Below are positions 1-7,820 of a stretch of 51,181 nt of DNA, in pieces (the stretch's first letter is position 1; the number at the start of each line of letters is the position of its first letter). The notes under the pieces are model-generated. The model did not search any database. It was not told the origin of the DNA and worked only from the letters and a program-made list of their open reading frames with translations. The DNA comes from Methanospirillaceae archaeon (GTDB taxonomy: Archaea > Halobacteriota > Methanomicrobia > Methanomicrobiales > Methanospirillaceae): assembly GCA_016926505.1 (NCBI GenBank), contig JAFGOM010000033.1:1-51181 (forward strand). The letters run 5' to 3'. A program made the translations under genes and the position numbers.

Positions 1-43
1 CATCATATTCCTCTGCATACTGCTCAAAAATATTCTCTTTCAT
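1..43 (-). CDS. 5' end of a truncated gene, possibly a class I methyltransferase
   Basis: Only the first 14 codons are inside the window; the gene runs off the left edge. The reading starts at an ATG (complement of 41-43) and gives MKENIFEQYAEEYD. That pattern, a short acidic start with Y-A-x-x-Y-D, is common at the N-terminus of small SAM-dependent methyltransferases. A TATA-like element lies about 60 bp upstream on the same strand. The product call is inference from a very short peptide. Confidence 0.4.
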   Translation of the reverse strand, partial: MKENIFEQYAEEYD

Positions 44-98
44 CCCACTCTGCTGCACTGTACAAAGAACCAATTCCCCTTTAATGAAATAATCTTTT

Positions 99-110
99 TC
101 CTTATAAAAA
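99..110 (-). promoter_or_regulatory. TATA-like element of the truncated left-edge gene
   Basis: Read on the minus strand this is TTTTTATAAGG. It is the only strong archaeal TATA candidate upstream of the gene starting at 43. It would place transcription start near 75-80, leaving a leader of about 35 nt. Confidence 0.35.
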
Positions 111-229
111 ACCGATTGCAATTGTTGTTCCATCCTTTATACATCTGCAGACAGATCTGTTCGTGTTTTTCTTTTGAAATATGGTTTTGCATACGAAATA
201 AGGGGATGCTTCTTATCCCTCCCCGATCG

Positions 230-245
230 TACCTGATATCAGGTA
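230..245. promoter_or_regulatory. 16-bp perfect palindrome, probable operator of the J-domain gene
   Basis: TACCTGATATCAGGTA is a perfect inverted repeat ending two bases before the ATG at 248. A site here would cover the transcription start or ribosome-binding region. No second copy was noticed in the window, and the binding protein is unknown. Confidence 0.45.
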
Positions 246-247
246 TC

Positions 248-556
248 ATGGCGATAACGATCGAAGCAATCAGAGAGGCAGCAGAACTGCTCGGCATCAG
301 GGAAAAATCAAGCCTGAATGAGATTCGCAGCAGGTATCACGAGATGATAAAAGAATGGCACCCGGATGTCTCAAAAAATGATCCAGGTGATGCCCATACA
401 ATGACCATCAGGCTTAAAGATGCATATGATATCCTGATCAATTATGCCATGAATTATCCCATATCTTTCAGAACCGAGGATCTTGCAGAGGAGCTGGGCC
501 AGATACCGGCTGATTACTGGACAAGACGGTTTGGTAATGACCCGATTTGGAATTAA
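248..556 (+). CDS. small J-domain (DnaJ-like) protein
   Basis: The protein has 102 residues. It carries a J-domain in its first 70 residues with the diagnostic His-Pro-Asp triad at 38-40, preceded by an R-x-R-Y-H-x-x-x-K-E-W helix. J-domains stimulate the ATPase of Hsp70 (DnaK) chaperones. There is no glycine-rich region, zinc finger or C-terminal substrate domain, so this is a stand-alone type III J-protein whose client is unknown. The frame is open further upstream (to 116), but the ATG at 248 starts the recognisable domain. A 16-bp palindrome lies directly upstream. Confidence 0.8.
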   Translation: MAITIEAIREAAELLGIREKSSLNEIRSRYHEMIKEWHPDVSKNDPGDAHTMTIRLKDAYDILINYAMNYPISFRTEDLAEELGQIPADYWTRRFGNDPIWN

Positions 557-627
557 AAAAAGGAAAGCATGAAAGGCATATCCCCATGCACAACTATTTT
601 TAATCCGGTTCTGATTCGATACCGGAA

Positions 628-1176
628 TTATTGGCCTCTATGAAATTCTGCCATAACCTGTTTCATCCAGTCAGGAATACATGCCTCTGTTACCGGATAT
701 GATTCCGGAATAAATGGTTTAATATCAAGAACCGGGCTGTTATTAATCGCATCAAGCCCGGACACATAAAGACAGCCGGCATCTCTTCTTAACAGTCTGG
801 CAACTTTCATATGAATAGGATTTGGTCGTGCCGGACTGCAGGTTGCAAAAATCCCCTGAACCGGATACAGGGTAAGACCGGCAGGATGTACCTTTTGTAA
901 TGCCCGTCCCGATTCCGGGACTTCATGCCCCCAGTACAGTATCACGAGGTGTGAGTACTCTTCAATACCGTCAAGGAGGTGTGTAAACTCTTGTGCAAGA
1001 ATAATCTCTGACACCAGATTATCGGTCTCTTTCATATCCTTCATTGCACAGACACATGCAGGGTTGTGATGCAATCCGCTAACCCCGGCTACAAGGGGCG
1101 GCAACAGGCGATCATTCCTGATTATTCCGACTTTTTTTATTCTGATATCACCATCTTCTGTTTCCTTCATCTTCAT
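628..1176 (-). CDS. trmO: TrmO-type tRNA (t6A37) N6-methyltransferase
   Basis: A TsaA/YaeB (UPF0066) family protein of about 182 residues. It shows the family's core motifs: an S-H-L-V-I-L-Y-W strand followed by G-I-F-A-T-C-S-P-A-R-P-N-P-I, the SAM-binding signature. E. coli TrmO methylates N6 of threonylcarbamoyladenosine at position 37 of tRNA-Thr. The usual ATRSP motif reads ATCSP here. The frame also opens with a GTG at 1185; the ATG at 1176 follows a GTGAG stretch and is preferred, with another ATG at 1170. Function in archaea is inferred from family membership. Confidence 0.8.
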   Translation of the reverse strand: MKMKETEDGDIRIKKVGIIRNDRLLPPLVAGVSGLHHNPACVCAMKDMKETDNLVSEIILAQEFTHLLDGIEEYSHLVILYWGHEVPESGRALQKVHPAGLTLYPVQGIFATCSPARPNPIHMKVARLLRRDAGCLYVSGLDAINNSPVLDIKPFIPESYPVTEACIPDWMKQVMAEFHRGQ

Positions 1177-1287
1177 CGTACTCACGCAACGTACTTCTCA
1201 GTATACCACGATAATACCGGTTGTAATTTTTTGTCTGACAATGAACAGTCGGTACAAAGGAAAAACCTATCTAATCCCGGGAATAAC

Positions 1288-1698
1288 TCACATCTTCTGA
1301 TTTTCCGGATAATCCTTTCCTTCAAGCATCCTCTCACTCACATAAAGCACGCGATGTACCCATCCTTTTGGATCATCGCAATCTCCGGGATACCGGGGGA
1401 TGAGGTGGACATGCAGATGCATCACCGTCTGTCCGGCGACCGTACCGTCATTTATTCCAATATTATACCCTTCCGGGTGATACAAACAATCGAGATGTTG
1501 TTTACCCATTCTGACAAGATTCCATATTGAAGCATGTTCTTCCTCGGTGATTGCAAAGAAAGATGAAACATGGCGGAAGGGGATAATGAGCAGATGACCC
1601 GGAGTAACCGGGTAATCGTCAAAACGACTGTATGCATATTCATTCTCAAAAACAATATCACAAGCTTCAGGAGAACAGAATACACAAGGCGAATCCAT
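1288..1698 (-). CDS. HIT family nucleotide hydrolase/transferase
   Basis: The protein has 136 residues and a histidine-triad motif, H-L-H-V-H-L-I-P-R, near residue 95. The N-terminal C-V-F-C pair (residues 6 and 9), together with a downstream His, is the zinc site of many HIT hydrolases. The core PGHLLIIPxRH strand is intact. HIT proteins cleave nucleotide phosphoramidates or dinucleoside polyphosphates through a histidine nucleotidyl intermediate. The exact substrate cannot be told from sequence. The ATG start is clear. Confidence 0.85.
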   Translation of the reverse strand: MDSPCVFCSPEACDIVFENEYAYSRFDDYPVTPGHLLIIPFRHVSSFFAITEEEHASIWNLVRMGKQHLDCLYHPEGYNIGINDGTVAGQTVMHLHVHLIPRYPGDCDDPKGWVHRVLYVSERMLEGKDYPENQKM

Positions 1699-1700
1699 AA

Positions 1701-1726
1701 GGGATATCTATTGGTCGGGATATCCC
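1701..1726. promoter_or_regulatory. inverted repeat upstream of the HIT gene
   Basis: GGGATATC and GATATCCC arms (1701-1708 and 1719-1726) are separated by 10 bp. They lie two bases upstream of the HIT start codon on the minus strand. It could be an operator or a leader hairpin; nothing else supports it. Confidence 0.25.
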
Positions 1727-1916
1727 ATTATCATTGCGTACCCGAAAAAAATAACTGAAGAGTATGATTCTTCCTCATATCGCCATTAATTTCATTTCAC
1801 CAATGATGATGGTTTATCTCAAAAGATCCATTCATAATATCTCATATCCTGAATGTTCCTACCACACGACGAGAAAAAAAAGATTCCCATCAGGTATGAT
1901 AGGAACCGGTGTGCAA

Positions 1917-1926
1917 CTTATAAATA
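1917..1926 (+). promoter_or_regulatory. TATA box of the feo operon
   Basis: CTTATAAATA is a good archaeal TATA box. Transcription would be expected to start about 25 bp downstream, near 1946, in the middle of the DtxR-like palindrome. Confidence 0.55.
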
Positions 1927-1937
1927 CTATTTGAGAA

Positions 1938-1955
1938 AATTAGGTATACCTAATT
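1938..1955. promoter_or_regulatory. DtxR/IdeR-like operator controlling feoAB
   Basis: AATTAGGTATACCTAATT is a perfect 18-bp palindrome. Its TTAGG...CCTAA half-sites match the classic DtxR/IdeR iron-box pattern. It lies just after the TATA box and over the expected transcription start, where a bound repressor would block RNA polymerase. The third gene of the operon encodes a DtxR-family protein, so iron-dependent autorepression is the simplest reading. Binding itself is inference. Confidence 0.65.
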
Positions 1956-1979
1956 CAATATCTGCTCGTCGTGAGATCC

Positions 1980-2207
1980 ATGAATGCATTCATAACCGAA
2001 CTAGAGAAAGGCGTATCCGGAAAAATAATTGGACTACAGGGAGGATGCGGGTTTGTGAACCAGTTGCGGTCCATGGGAATACGGGAAGGAAAAATTATCA
2101 GCATTGTTACCATCCACCCGTTTCGGGGACCCGTTGTAGTGAGACTTGATGGTAAATTGATCACTCTTGGGAGGGGGTTTGCAAACCGGATTATAGTGGA
2201 GTTATAA
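1980..2207 (+). CDS. feoA: FeoA, ferrous iron transport accessory protein
   Basis: This is a 75-residue SH3-like FeoA domain covering the whole protein, with the typical L-R-S-M-G-I-R-E-G core near residues 29-37 and an R-G-F-A-N-R-I end. FeoA is a small cytosolic partner needed for Fe(II) uptake by FeoB. The frame can also start at a GTG at 1971. The ATG at 1980 gives the usual family length and has a GTGAG sequence just upstream. feoB begins one base after the stop, so the genes are translationally coupled. Confidence 0.85.
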   Translation: MNAFITELEKGVSGKIIGLQGGCGFVNQLRSMGIREGKIISIVTIHPFRGPVVVRLDGKLITLGRGFANRIIVEL

Positions 2208-2208
2208 C

Positions 2209-3924
2209 GTGAAAAAAATCGTTCTTATGGGAAACCCGAATGTGGGAAAAAGTGTTGTTTTTTCGCGACTCACCGGGACGCGTGTTATTACATCCAATTA
2301 TCCCGGGACAACCGTTGATTTTTCACAAGGGACATCCTGTCTGCATAAAGACCGGGTATATATCATCGATGCTCCCGGAACCTATTCCCTTACTCCATCA
2401 AACATCGCGGAAGAGGTGGCATTACGGGTAGTAAAGGAAGCGGATCTGATAATAAATGTTGTTGATGCCACAAATCTTGAGAGAAATCTCCTTCTTACCC
2501 TGGAACTCCTGTCGCTCAACAAACCCCTTGTCGTTGCCCTTAATTTGTGGGACGAAGCACATCATACCGGTGTCGAAATAGATGTAACCCGCCTGGAAGA
2601 ACACTTAGGTGTACCGGTTATTCCTACCGTGGCAGTGACCGGGGAAGGAATCGCACATCTCGCAGAATACTGTTCAAAACCACTATCCCAACCCACCCCT
2701 CTTTTCCTTACCGAAGATGAAAAGTGGAAAAAAATCGGCCATATTACCCAGGAAGTGCAGCAGATAACCCATCGTCATCATTCGATCCGGGATATCATTT
2801 CCGATGCGACGATAAAACCACTGACCGGAATCCCGATAGCCGTTCTTATCATTCTATCTGCATTATGGGCAGTAATCACCATCGGTGAGACCTGTATCAC
2901 CTCTATCACAGACCCCCTCTTTGAATGCTACCTCCCGTTCATCACATCTCTATCAGATTATATCGGCCCCGGATTTCTCCAGCAGGTACTGATCGGAGAA
3001 TTAATTGACGGACAGGTTGATCTTGAACAGTCAATGGGCATCCTGACAACCGGCCTTTACGTTCCTTTTGGGATCGTTCTTCCCTATGTTATCGCATTCT
3101 ACCTCATTGCAGCGGTTCTTGAGGATTCAGGATACCTTCCCCGGCTTGCAACTCTGACCGATACCTTCTTCCATAAGGTCGGTATGCATGGATACGGGAT
3201 CGTGCCGGTATTTTTGGGCCTCGGGTGCAACGTGCCGGGTATCCTTGCAACCCGGGTTCTTGAGAGCAGGAAACAGCGGTTCATCGCTGCAACACTTATT
3301 GCAATATCGGTTCCCTGTATGGCAAAGACGGCAATGATATTCGGGATACTCGGACAGTATGGCACACTCTATATCCTTATCGTGCTTATCATTCTCGCCC
3401 TCGTATACGTGGTCACCGGTTCGGTTCTGAGCAGGATTCTCAAAGGTGACTGTCCTGAGATATTTCTTGAGATCCCTCCGTACCGACGCCCGCGTCTGGA
3501 TTTGGTTTTAAAAAAGACCTGGATGCGTCTTGTTGCATTTATTGCAGAAGCAGTGCCCTACCTCTTTCTCGGTGTTCTTCTCATAAACATCCTCTATGCA
3601 ACCGGGTTTCTTGCATGGCTCGGAACCGTGCTCTCGCCGCTTATTGTCGGATGGCTTGGCCTGCCCCAGGAAGCATCAGCTGCTCTTCTGACCGGATTTT
3701 TACGAAAGGATCTGGCTATCGGGATGCTGCTTCCCCTGCAGATGACTCCCGGCCAGCTGGTCGTTGCAGTGACGACGCTCACCATGTATTTCCCCTGTGT
3801 CGGTGCATTTGCGGTTCTCTACAAGGAACTCGGTCTTATCGATCTGGGGAAAGCGGTATGTGTCATGGTATGCACCGCATTTCTGGTCGGGGGTCTTGTC
3901 CGGTTTATTTGTATCGGAATATAA
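2209..3924 (+). CDS. feoB: FeoB, ferrous iron transporter
   Basis: A 571-residue polytopic membrane protein with a cytosolic N-terminal G domain. G1 is G-N-P-N-V-G-K-S (8-15), G3 is D-A-P-G-T, and G4 is N-L-W-D. The membrane part holds the two FeoB gate motifs, including P-V-F-L-G-L-G-C-N-V-P-G with its conserved Cys, and a later F-L-R-K-D segment. The protein is shorter than the roughly 650-770 residues of many bacterial FeoBs. It starts with GTG, preceded by GTGGAG. It imports Fe(II) under anoxic conditions and lies between feoA and a DtxR-type regulator. Confidence 0.9.
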   Translation: MKKIVLMGNPNVGKSVVFSRLTGTRVITSNYPGTTVDFSQGTSCLHKDRVYIIDAPGTYSLTPSNIAEEVALRVVKEADLIINVVDATNLERNLLLTLELLSLNKPLVVALNLWDEAHHTGVEIDVTRLEEHLGVPVIPTVAVTGEGIAHLAEYCSKPLSQPTPLFLTEDEKWKKIGHITQEVQQITHRHHSIRDIISDATIKPLTGIPIAVLIILSALWAVITIGETCITSITDPLFECYLPFITSLSDYIGPGFLQQVLIGELIDGQVDLEQSMGILTTGLYVPFGIVLPYVIAFYLIAAVLEDSGYLPRLATLTDTFFHKVGMHGYGIVPVFLGLGCNVPGILATRVLESRKQRFIAATLIAISVPCMAKTAMIFGILGQYGTLYILIVLIILALVYVVTGSVLSRILKGDCPEIFLEIPPYRRPRLDLVLKKTWMRLVAFIAEAVPYLFLGVLLINILYATGFLAWLGTVLSPLIVGWLGLPQEASAALLTGFLRKDLAIGMLLPLQMTPGQLVVAVTTLTMYFPCVGAFAVLYKELGLIDLGKAVCVMVCTAFLVGGLVRFICIGI

Positions 3925-3933
3925 GGAGGCAGG

Positions 3934-4344
3934 ATGAAAACAAAAACGATAGAAGAGTACGTTGAGAACATTCACCAGATTGAAGAGAGAGAAGGCCAGG
4001 TATCTACCAATACTCTTGCTACAGCCATGGGAGTGAAACCTCCGTCTGCCACCGAGGTGCTCAGGAAATTGCAGACTGAAGGATATGTCCATTACATACC
4101 TCATGCCGGGGCCGTGCTTACCACAAAAGGAAAGCGGCTGGCCGAAGAACTAAAAAGAAAACATCGTGCCATCGCTGATTTTCTCATCCTTATCGGGATC
4201 CCGTCACAGATAGCAGAGAGCGATGCCTGCCGGATAGAGCATCACGTAAACAAGGAGACTACCATCCGGCTTGAACTCCTCACCTGTTCAATTCGAAACG
4301 ACCCTGAAATCTGCTCATGGTTTGAAAATTTCAGCAGAACCTGA
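3934..4344 (+). CDS. DtxR/MntR family metal-dependent repressor
   Basis: The protein has 136 residues: an N-terminal winged helix-turn-helix (about 1-65, with L-A-T-A-M-G-V-K-P-P-S-A-T-E recognition helix) and a metal-binding dimerisation domain with C-R-I-E-H-H-V. It lacks the C-terminal SH3 domain, as in MntR-type members. A strong ribosome-binding site (AAGGAGG) precedes the ATG, 9 bp after feoB. As the last gene of feoAB it probably senses Fe(II), or possibly Mn(II), and binds the palindrome at 1938-1955. Metal identity is inferred from context. Confidence 0.85.
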   Translation: MKTKTIEEYVENIHQIEEREGQVSTNTLATAMGVKPPSATEVLRKLQTEGYVHYIPHAGAVLTTKGKRLAEELKRKHRAIADFLILIGIPSQIAESDACRIEHHVNKETTIRLELLTCSIRNDPEICSWFENFSRT

Positions 4345-4361
4345 TACAATACGGGATCATC

Positions 4362-5303
4362 TTACCCGGTCGGGATATAATAAAAAATTCCCCGTTCTCC
4401 GTGTCTTGACGCAATAATACCCTGTTTTTCCAGTATTACAAGTTTTTTTCTGACTTCATTCTGATGGAAACCGGTCATAGAAGCGATATCTTCGATCGTA
4501 CAGGGTCTTCTTTTCAATGTTTCAAAAACAGCACCCAGGAGATCAGAAGAATACCGGGTGGATGATTGGGATGGCACAAGTACGACCGTGTCTACGGGGA
4601 TACCACCTGTTGAAAAGAAGTGACTGATAGAATCCACGAGGGAAGGGGGAGCGGGGCGTACCCATGATTCGGTTCCCGGACGATCCAGGTTATTTATCTG
4701 GATCCGGTCAGGCCTGATGGCATATATAGCATCATTCAGGCTGTGTATCTCCTGATCCGTGGTGTTGTGCGGAGGAACAAGAAAAACTTCAAGCCATATC
4801 TCGCGAGAAAACAGTTCCCGGAACGCAATCATTCCTGATAGTATCTCAGACACTGACAGACTCAAAGAAGGACGATGAATTCGGACAAACGTATCCTGTG
4901 AGGTAGTGGTAAGGGTAGGAATTACCAGATCTGCTGCAAGAAGATCATTCCTGACTTCCGGGACTGACAGGAGGCTTCCGTTCGTAAGAACCGCAACGCG
5001 GTACTGGGGATACCGATCTTTTACATAAGCAAGTACCGGGCCGATTGAGAGAGAAAGAGTTGGCTCACCTGAACCGGCAAACGTGATATAATCCAGCGGA
5101 GGCTCTTTTTTCAGGACATCATCCAGTTCTGCAATAACATCCCCGGTTGGAAAAAACTCGTTCCTCCGGATAGTGAGGTTAGTTGTTGCCCCGCACTCAC
5201 AGTATACACAATTATACGAACAGGTCTTTTCTAAAAGGAGATCAATACCAAGCGATCTCCCCAGTCTTCGCGAGAGTACCGGACCAAAGATATGATTGCT
5301 CAT
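4362..5303 (-). CDS. radical SAM protein with C-terminal winged helix
   Basis: The protein has 313 residues. The radical SAM cluster motif C-S-Y-N-C-V-Y-C is at Cys28, Cys32 and Cys35, followed by G-S-G-E-P-T (the GGE-type motif) and an L-T-N-G-S strand. Residues from about 250 form a winged helix resembling a DNA-binding domain (R-P-C-T-I-E-D-I-A-S-M-T-G). This architecture is seen in a family of archaeal and bacterial radical SAM proteins of unassigned function. It reads convergently toward the DtxR gene and is probably its own transcription unit. The substrate is unknown. Confidence 0.8.
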   Translation of the reverse strand: MSNHIFGPVLSRRLGRSLGIDLLLEKTCSYNCVYCECGATTNLTIRRNEFFPTGDVIAELDDVLKKEPPLDYITFAGSGEPTLSLSIGPVLAYVKDRYPQYRVAVLTNGSLLSVPEVRNDLLAADLVIPTLTTTSQDTFVRIHRPSLSLSVSEILSGMIAFRELFSREIWLEVFLVPPHNTTDQEIHSLNDAIYAIRPDRIQINNLDRPGTESWVRPAPPSLVDSISHFFSTGGIPVDTVVLVPSQSSTRYSSDLLGAVFETLKRRPCTIEDIASMTGFHQNEVRKKLVILEKQGIIASRHGERGIFYYIPTG

Positions 5304-5442
5304 ACAGATCAGACGTATCCGGAAAAGAGACGGGTATCAGGTCTCCCATCGATACCAGGAGCTGCAGTATTTCCGAAAAAACAGTCCTTATTGCAACGCC
5401 TGACCAGAGATTGTAAACATCGTGCCTCTTCCATCGGTTCGA

Positions 5443-5727
5443 TCACCAGAAACAGCGACCTCTGCGGTTGCCGCGACCAAAACCCCTGCCACAACCACGG
5501 GGCATTCCTCCACGACCCAGACCATACACAGGGGAGAAATTTCCCGGGTACTGTGGCATCACGGGCTGTTCCCGCATTTGTGCCGGTTCATCTGCTGTAC
5601 CAATTGTCTCATTACCGGTAACAGGAGCGCGTTGTCCTCCTCTGAAATACCCGGTCTGACAGTATCCAAGTCCTCTTCCGGTCATAGGACCCCTTCCGAG
5701 AGGTCCGGTTCCATTATATCCTGGCAT
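5443..5727 (-). CDS. DUF5320 glycine-rich protein
   Basis: The protein has 94 residues, starts MPGYNGTGPLGRGPMTGRG and ends in a G-R-G-x-G-R-G-N-R-R-G-R-C-F-W tail; this composition is characteristic of the DUF5320 family. These proteins are regularly found beside NifX-like and Mrp-like ATPase genes, but their function is not established. It is separated from that cluster by the CGGC gene and reads away from it. Its promoter carries the CATATGAG element shared with the gene at 6611 and the small ORF at 9177, and its leader holds a hairpin. Confidence 0.75.
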   Translation of the reverse strand: MPGYNGTGPLGRGPMTGRGLGYCQTGYFRGGQRAPVTGNETIGTADEPAQMREQPVMPQYPGNFSPVYGLGRGGMPRGCGRGFGRGNRRGRCFW

Positions 5728-5738
5728 TCATATTCTCC

Positions 5739-5756
5739 TGGTACAGAAAAGTACCA
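5739..5756 (-). promoter_or_regulatory. leader hairpin of the DUF5320 gene
   Basis: A 6-bp stem TGGTAC/GTACCA with a 6-nt loop lies between the promoter element and the ribosome-binding site (AGGAGAA). A hairpin with the same stem position and loop size, but with one A-T pair changed to G-C, occurs in the leader of the small DUF5320-like ORF (9149-9166). Confidence 0.5.
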
Positions 5757-5790
5757 TTATTACTCATATGCGAGAAAATATTTAAAAGTA
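5757..5790 (-). promoter_or_regulatory. promoter with CATATGAG element (site A)
   Basis: On the minus strand a TTTAAATA TATA box (around 5778-5785) is followed by CTCGCATATGAGTAATAA (5774-5757). TATA-to-element spacing is the same as at the promoter near 9121-9148, with close sequence identity. The element lies where transcription would start, as expected for a repressor site. Confidence 0.55.
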
Positions 5791-5913
5791 TGCCTTACAC
5801 CCATCTTCAAAAATCATTACAGCCAGAGACATAAAAACGATCAATATCTCAATCTACCGGCTGGTTCCTGTTGCTCGCGATGATACCGCCGGAAAATGAA
5901 AAAAAGAAAACTC

Positions 5914-5937
5914 AGGAAAAAAATGCCTGAACAGGCA
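5914..5937 (-). terminator. hairpin plus T-tract after the CGGC gene
   Basis: On the minus strand a TGCCTG/CAGGCA inverted repeat (5924-5937) is followed directly by seven T residues. It lies about 35 bp beyond the stop of the CGGC-domain gene and fits an intrinsic terminator. Confidence 0.5.
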
Positions 5938-5972
5938 CCCCGGTTATCGGGATGTCACACACATGAATGCTC

Positions 5973-6419
5973 TTAATTGTATGCTTCCCTGGTATCGGCA
6001 TCGGTCAGGGTCGGAGCTAGCAACTCTTTCCAGGATGAAGAATTCCATGTCCCGAGATTTGTATGGGTATCGTAATAACTCGTCGGGATGGGATGGGTAC
6101 CAACAACAACCCTCAACCCGTACTTCTCTGTAATGAACTCAGAAAAATACCTGATTCGCGGACAGGGCGGATATCCGACAATCATTCCGGTTGCAAGGTG
6201 AATAACCTCTGCTCCGTTTTTTTTCATCTCTGCCGGGGTGTACTCGATATTTCCACCCGGGCATCCGTTGCACGTTGCGAATCCGACAAGTTCGATATCC
6301 CTGCCCCGGTACTGTTCAAATGCTCCTTCCCGGTTATGAAATGCGCGAAGACATTTACCGCCTGCGCAGGTACGGTACCGATCACAGATAATAATGCCAA
6401 TTTTAACGGGTTTATCCAT
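5973..6419 (-). CDS. CGGC-domain protein
   Basis: The protein has 148 residues. It carries the CGGC-family cysteine pattern: Cys12, then C-A-G-G-K-C (18-23), then C-N-G-C-P-G-G (50-56), followed by H-L-A-T-G and a P-P-C-P segment. The clustered cysteines suggest metal or iron-sulfur binding, but no member's function is firmly known to me. It sits between the DUF5320 gene and the NifX/Mrp cluster, divergent from the latter. A hairpin and T-tract follow its stop. Confidence 0.7.
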   Translation of the reverse strand: MDKPVKIGIIICDRYRTCAGGKCLRAFHNREGAFEQYRGRDIELVGFATCNGCPGGNIEYTPAEMKKNGAEVIHLATGMIVGYPPCPRIRYFSEFITEKYGLRVVVGTHPIPTSYYDTHTNLGTWNSSSWKELLAPTLTDADTREAYN

Positions 6420-6578
6420 ATTCCACGTCCTGTATTCTTTATACCATTTAATCGTACTCGTGGATAAAGAGTAGGGATTTAAGAGAGAGACGAAAAGATT
6501 GGGTCATTCGTATTCCATGAATGTGAGAGGATCAATACTTCCAGTCACCTGAACAGACCCGGATGCCGGTAGAGATAC

Positions 6579-6604
6579 AATTATTACTCATATGAGTAGT
6601 AATT
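6579..6604. promoter_or_regulatory. palindromic operator upstream of the NifX/Mrp operon (site B)
   Basis: A perfect 14-bp palindrome TACTCATATGAGTA (6585-6598) extends to a 26-bp inverted repeat with one mismatched pair. It ends 6 bp before the ATG at 6611. It is the most symmetrical of the three CATATGAG elements in this cluster and so best defines the operator. The protein that binds it is unknown; the DUF134 regulator encoded at the end of this operon is a candidate. Confidence 0.6.
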
Positions 6605-6610
6605 ATACCT

Positions 6611-6955
6611 ATGCAGATAGCAATACCAGCATCAGGTCAGACGATAAACGATCCGGTAGACACCCGGTTTGGAAGAGCACCGTACGTCATCATCGTTAAT
6701 CAGGAGTCCGGAGCAACAACTACCCTCTCCAATCCCTATGCCGCTGAGAGCGGTGGCGTCGGACCCCGGCTTGTCCAGCTTCTCGTACAAAACCAGGTGA
6801 CTCAGCTGATAGCCCCCCGAATAGGCGGGAATGCCGAGAATGCCCTGGTTGCTGCCGGGATAGAAGTATTTCTCTTTGAGGGATCAGGATCGGTCTCCTC
6901 TGCCCTGGAACAGTTCAAGGCAGGAAAACTTGTCCTAATGATAGGAAAACAATAA
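6611..6955 (+). CDS. NifX/NifB-type dinitrogenase iron-molybdenum cofactor-binding family protein
   Basis: A 114-residue protein with the single alpha/beta domain of the NifX/NafY/C-terminal-NifB family (D-T-R-F-G-R-A-P-Y near residue 20, then the A-P-R-I-G-G-N-A-E-N-A region). Family members bind iron-sulfur or iron-molybdenum cofactor intermediates. No nitrogenase gene is in the window, so a role in another FeS cofactor is more likely. It is the first gene of an operon with two ferredoxin-ATPases and a DUF134 regulator. Confidence 0.8.
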   Translation: MQIAIPASGQTINDPVDTRFGRAPYVIIVNQESGATTTLSNPYAAESGGVGPRLVQLLVQNQVTQLIAPRIGGNAENALVAAGIEVFLFEGSGSVSSALEQFKAGKLVLMIGKQ

Positions 6956-6971
6956 TTTTCGTGACATCGCA

Positions 6972-7820
6972 ATGCAGATAGCAATTGCAAGCGGCAAAGG
7001 AGGAACCGGAAAAACAACGGTTGCGGTGAACCTTGCCCTGGCCCTTTCAACATCGCACGAAGTGACACTGGCTGACTGCGATGTGGAAGAACCAAACTGT
7101 CATCTCTTCTTCTCTGGTCATCCAGATGAAGAGATTGTTACAAACCCGGTCCCTGAGATTGACACGGATGCCTGCACGCTGTGTGGAACCTGCGGATCCT
7201 TCTGCCGGTACGGTGCCCTCATTGTCCTTACTGACCGGGTACTGCAATATCCCCAGCTCTGCCACTCCTGCGGAGGGTGTGAGATCGTATGTCCCACGGG
7301 AGCGATATCCATGCGACCGGAGAAAGCGGGTGTGGTTCATATCTCAAAACCGAAACCTTCTCTTTCCCTTATCAGCGGTACGCTCGAAGAGGGATCCATA
7401 CACACGACAACGGTTATCAAAGCAGTCCGCAGGCATCTTCTCAGAGAAAACCTTGTTCTTCTGGATGCTCCGCCAGGCTCATCGTGTGCAGCAATGGAGA
7501 CGCTCAAAGATTGTGACTTCTGCCTCATGGTAACAGAACCAACCCCTTTCGGACTACACGATCTCACTCTCATCCACGAAGTAACTGAAATTTTCAACAT
7601 CCCCACCGCTGTAGTAATCAACCGGAGTGATGAGAAAAACAATGACGTGGATATGTACTGCACCGCCCATAATCTTCCGGTTCTCATGCGCATTCCCTTT
7701 GATCGCACGATTGCTCTCATGCAGGGGAGCGGGGAGATCATAAGCGGGCAGGATCCGGTATGGCGTGAACGATTCGTACGGCTTGGTCTACAATGCCTTG
7801 CCCTGACAGGTGCCCGATGA
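6972..7820 (+). CDS. MinD/Mrp-type P-loop ATPase with inserted 2x[4Fe-4S] ferredoxin domain (first copy)
   Basis: The protein has 282 residues. The deviant Walker A motif G-K-G-G-T-G-K-T-T is at 8-16. A ferredoxin domain is inserted at about 60-115 with two cluster motifs (Cys68/71/74/78 and Cys97/100/103/107). The second nucleotide-binding segment is L-D-A-P-P-G-S-S. The fold belongs to the ParA/MinD/Mrp (NBP35-ApbC) group, whose Mrp members carry and transfer FeS clusters. It overlaps the next gene by ATGA, so the two are translationally coupled and probably form a heterodimer. The client is unknown. Confidence 0.85.
   Translation: MQIAIASGKGGTGKTTVAVNLALALSTSHEVTLADCDVEEPNCHLFFSGHPDEEIVTNPVPEIDTDACTLCGTCGSFCRYGALIVLTDRVLQYPQLCHSCGGCEIVCPTGAISMRPEKAGVVHISKPKPSLSLISGTLEEGSIHTTTVIKAVRRHLLRENLVLLDAPPGSSCAAMETLKDCDFCLMVTEPTPFGLHDLTLIHEVTEIFNIPTAVVINRSDEKNNDVDMYCTAHNLPVLMRIPFDRTIALMQGSGEIISGQDPVWRERFVRLGLQCLALTGAR

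Noticed and set aside
1853-2149. 98-codon plus-strand frame overlapping the feo promoter and feoA
   Set aside because: It spans the operator and overlaps feoA in another frame; the peptide is arginine-rich shadow sequence.
5422-5883. 153-codon plus-strand open frame opposite the DUF5320 gene
   Set aside because: It is antisense to a recognisable DUF5320 protein, and its composition mirrors the glycine/arginine codons of that gene.
7337-7741. 134-codon minus-strand open frame inside the first ferredoxin-ATPase gene
   Set aside because: It lies wholly within a clear P-loop ATPase gene and has no family features.
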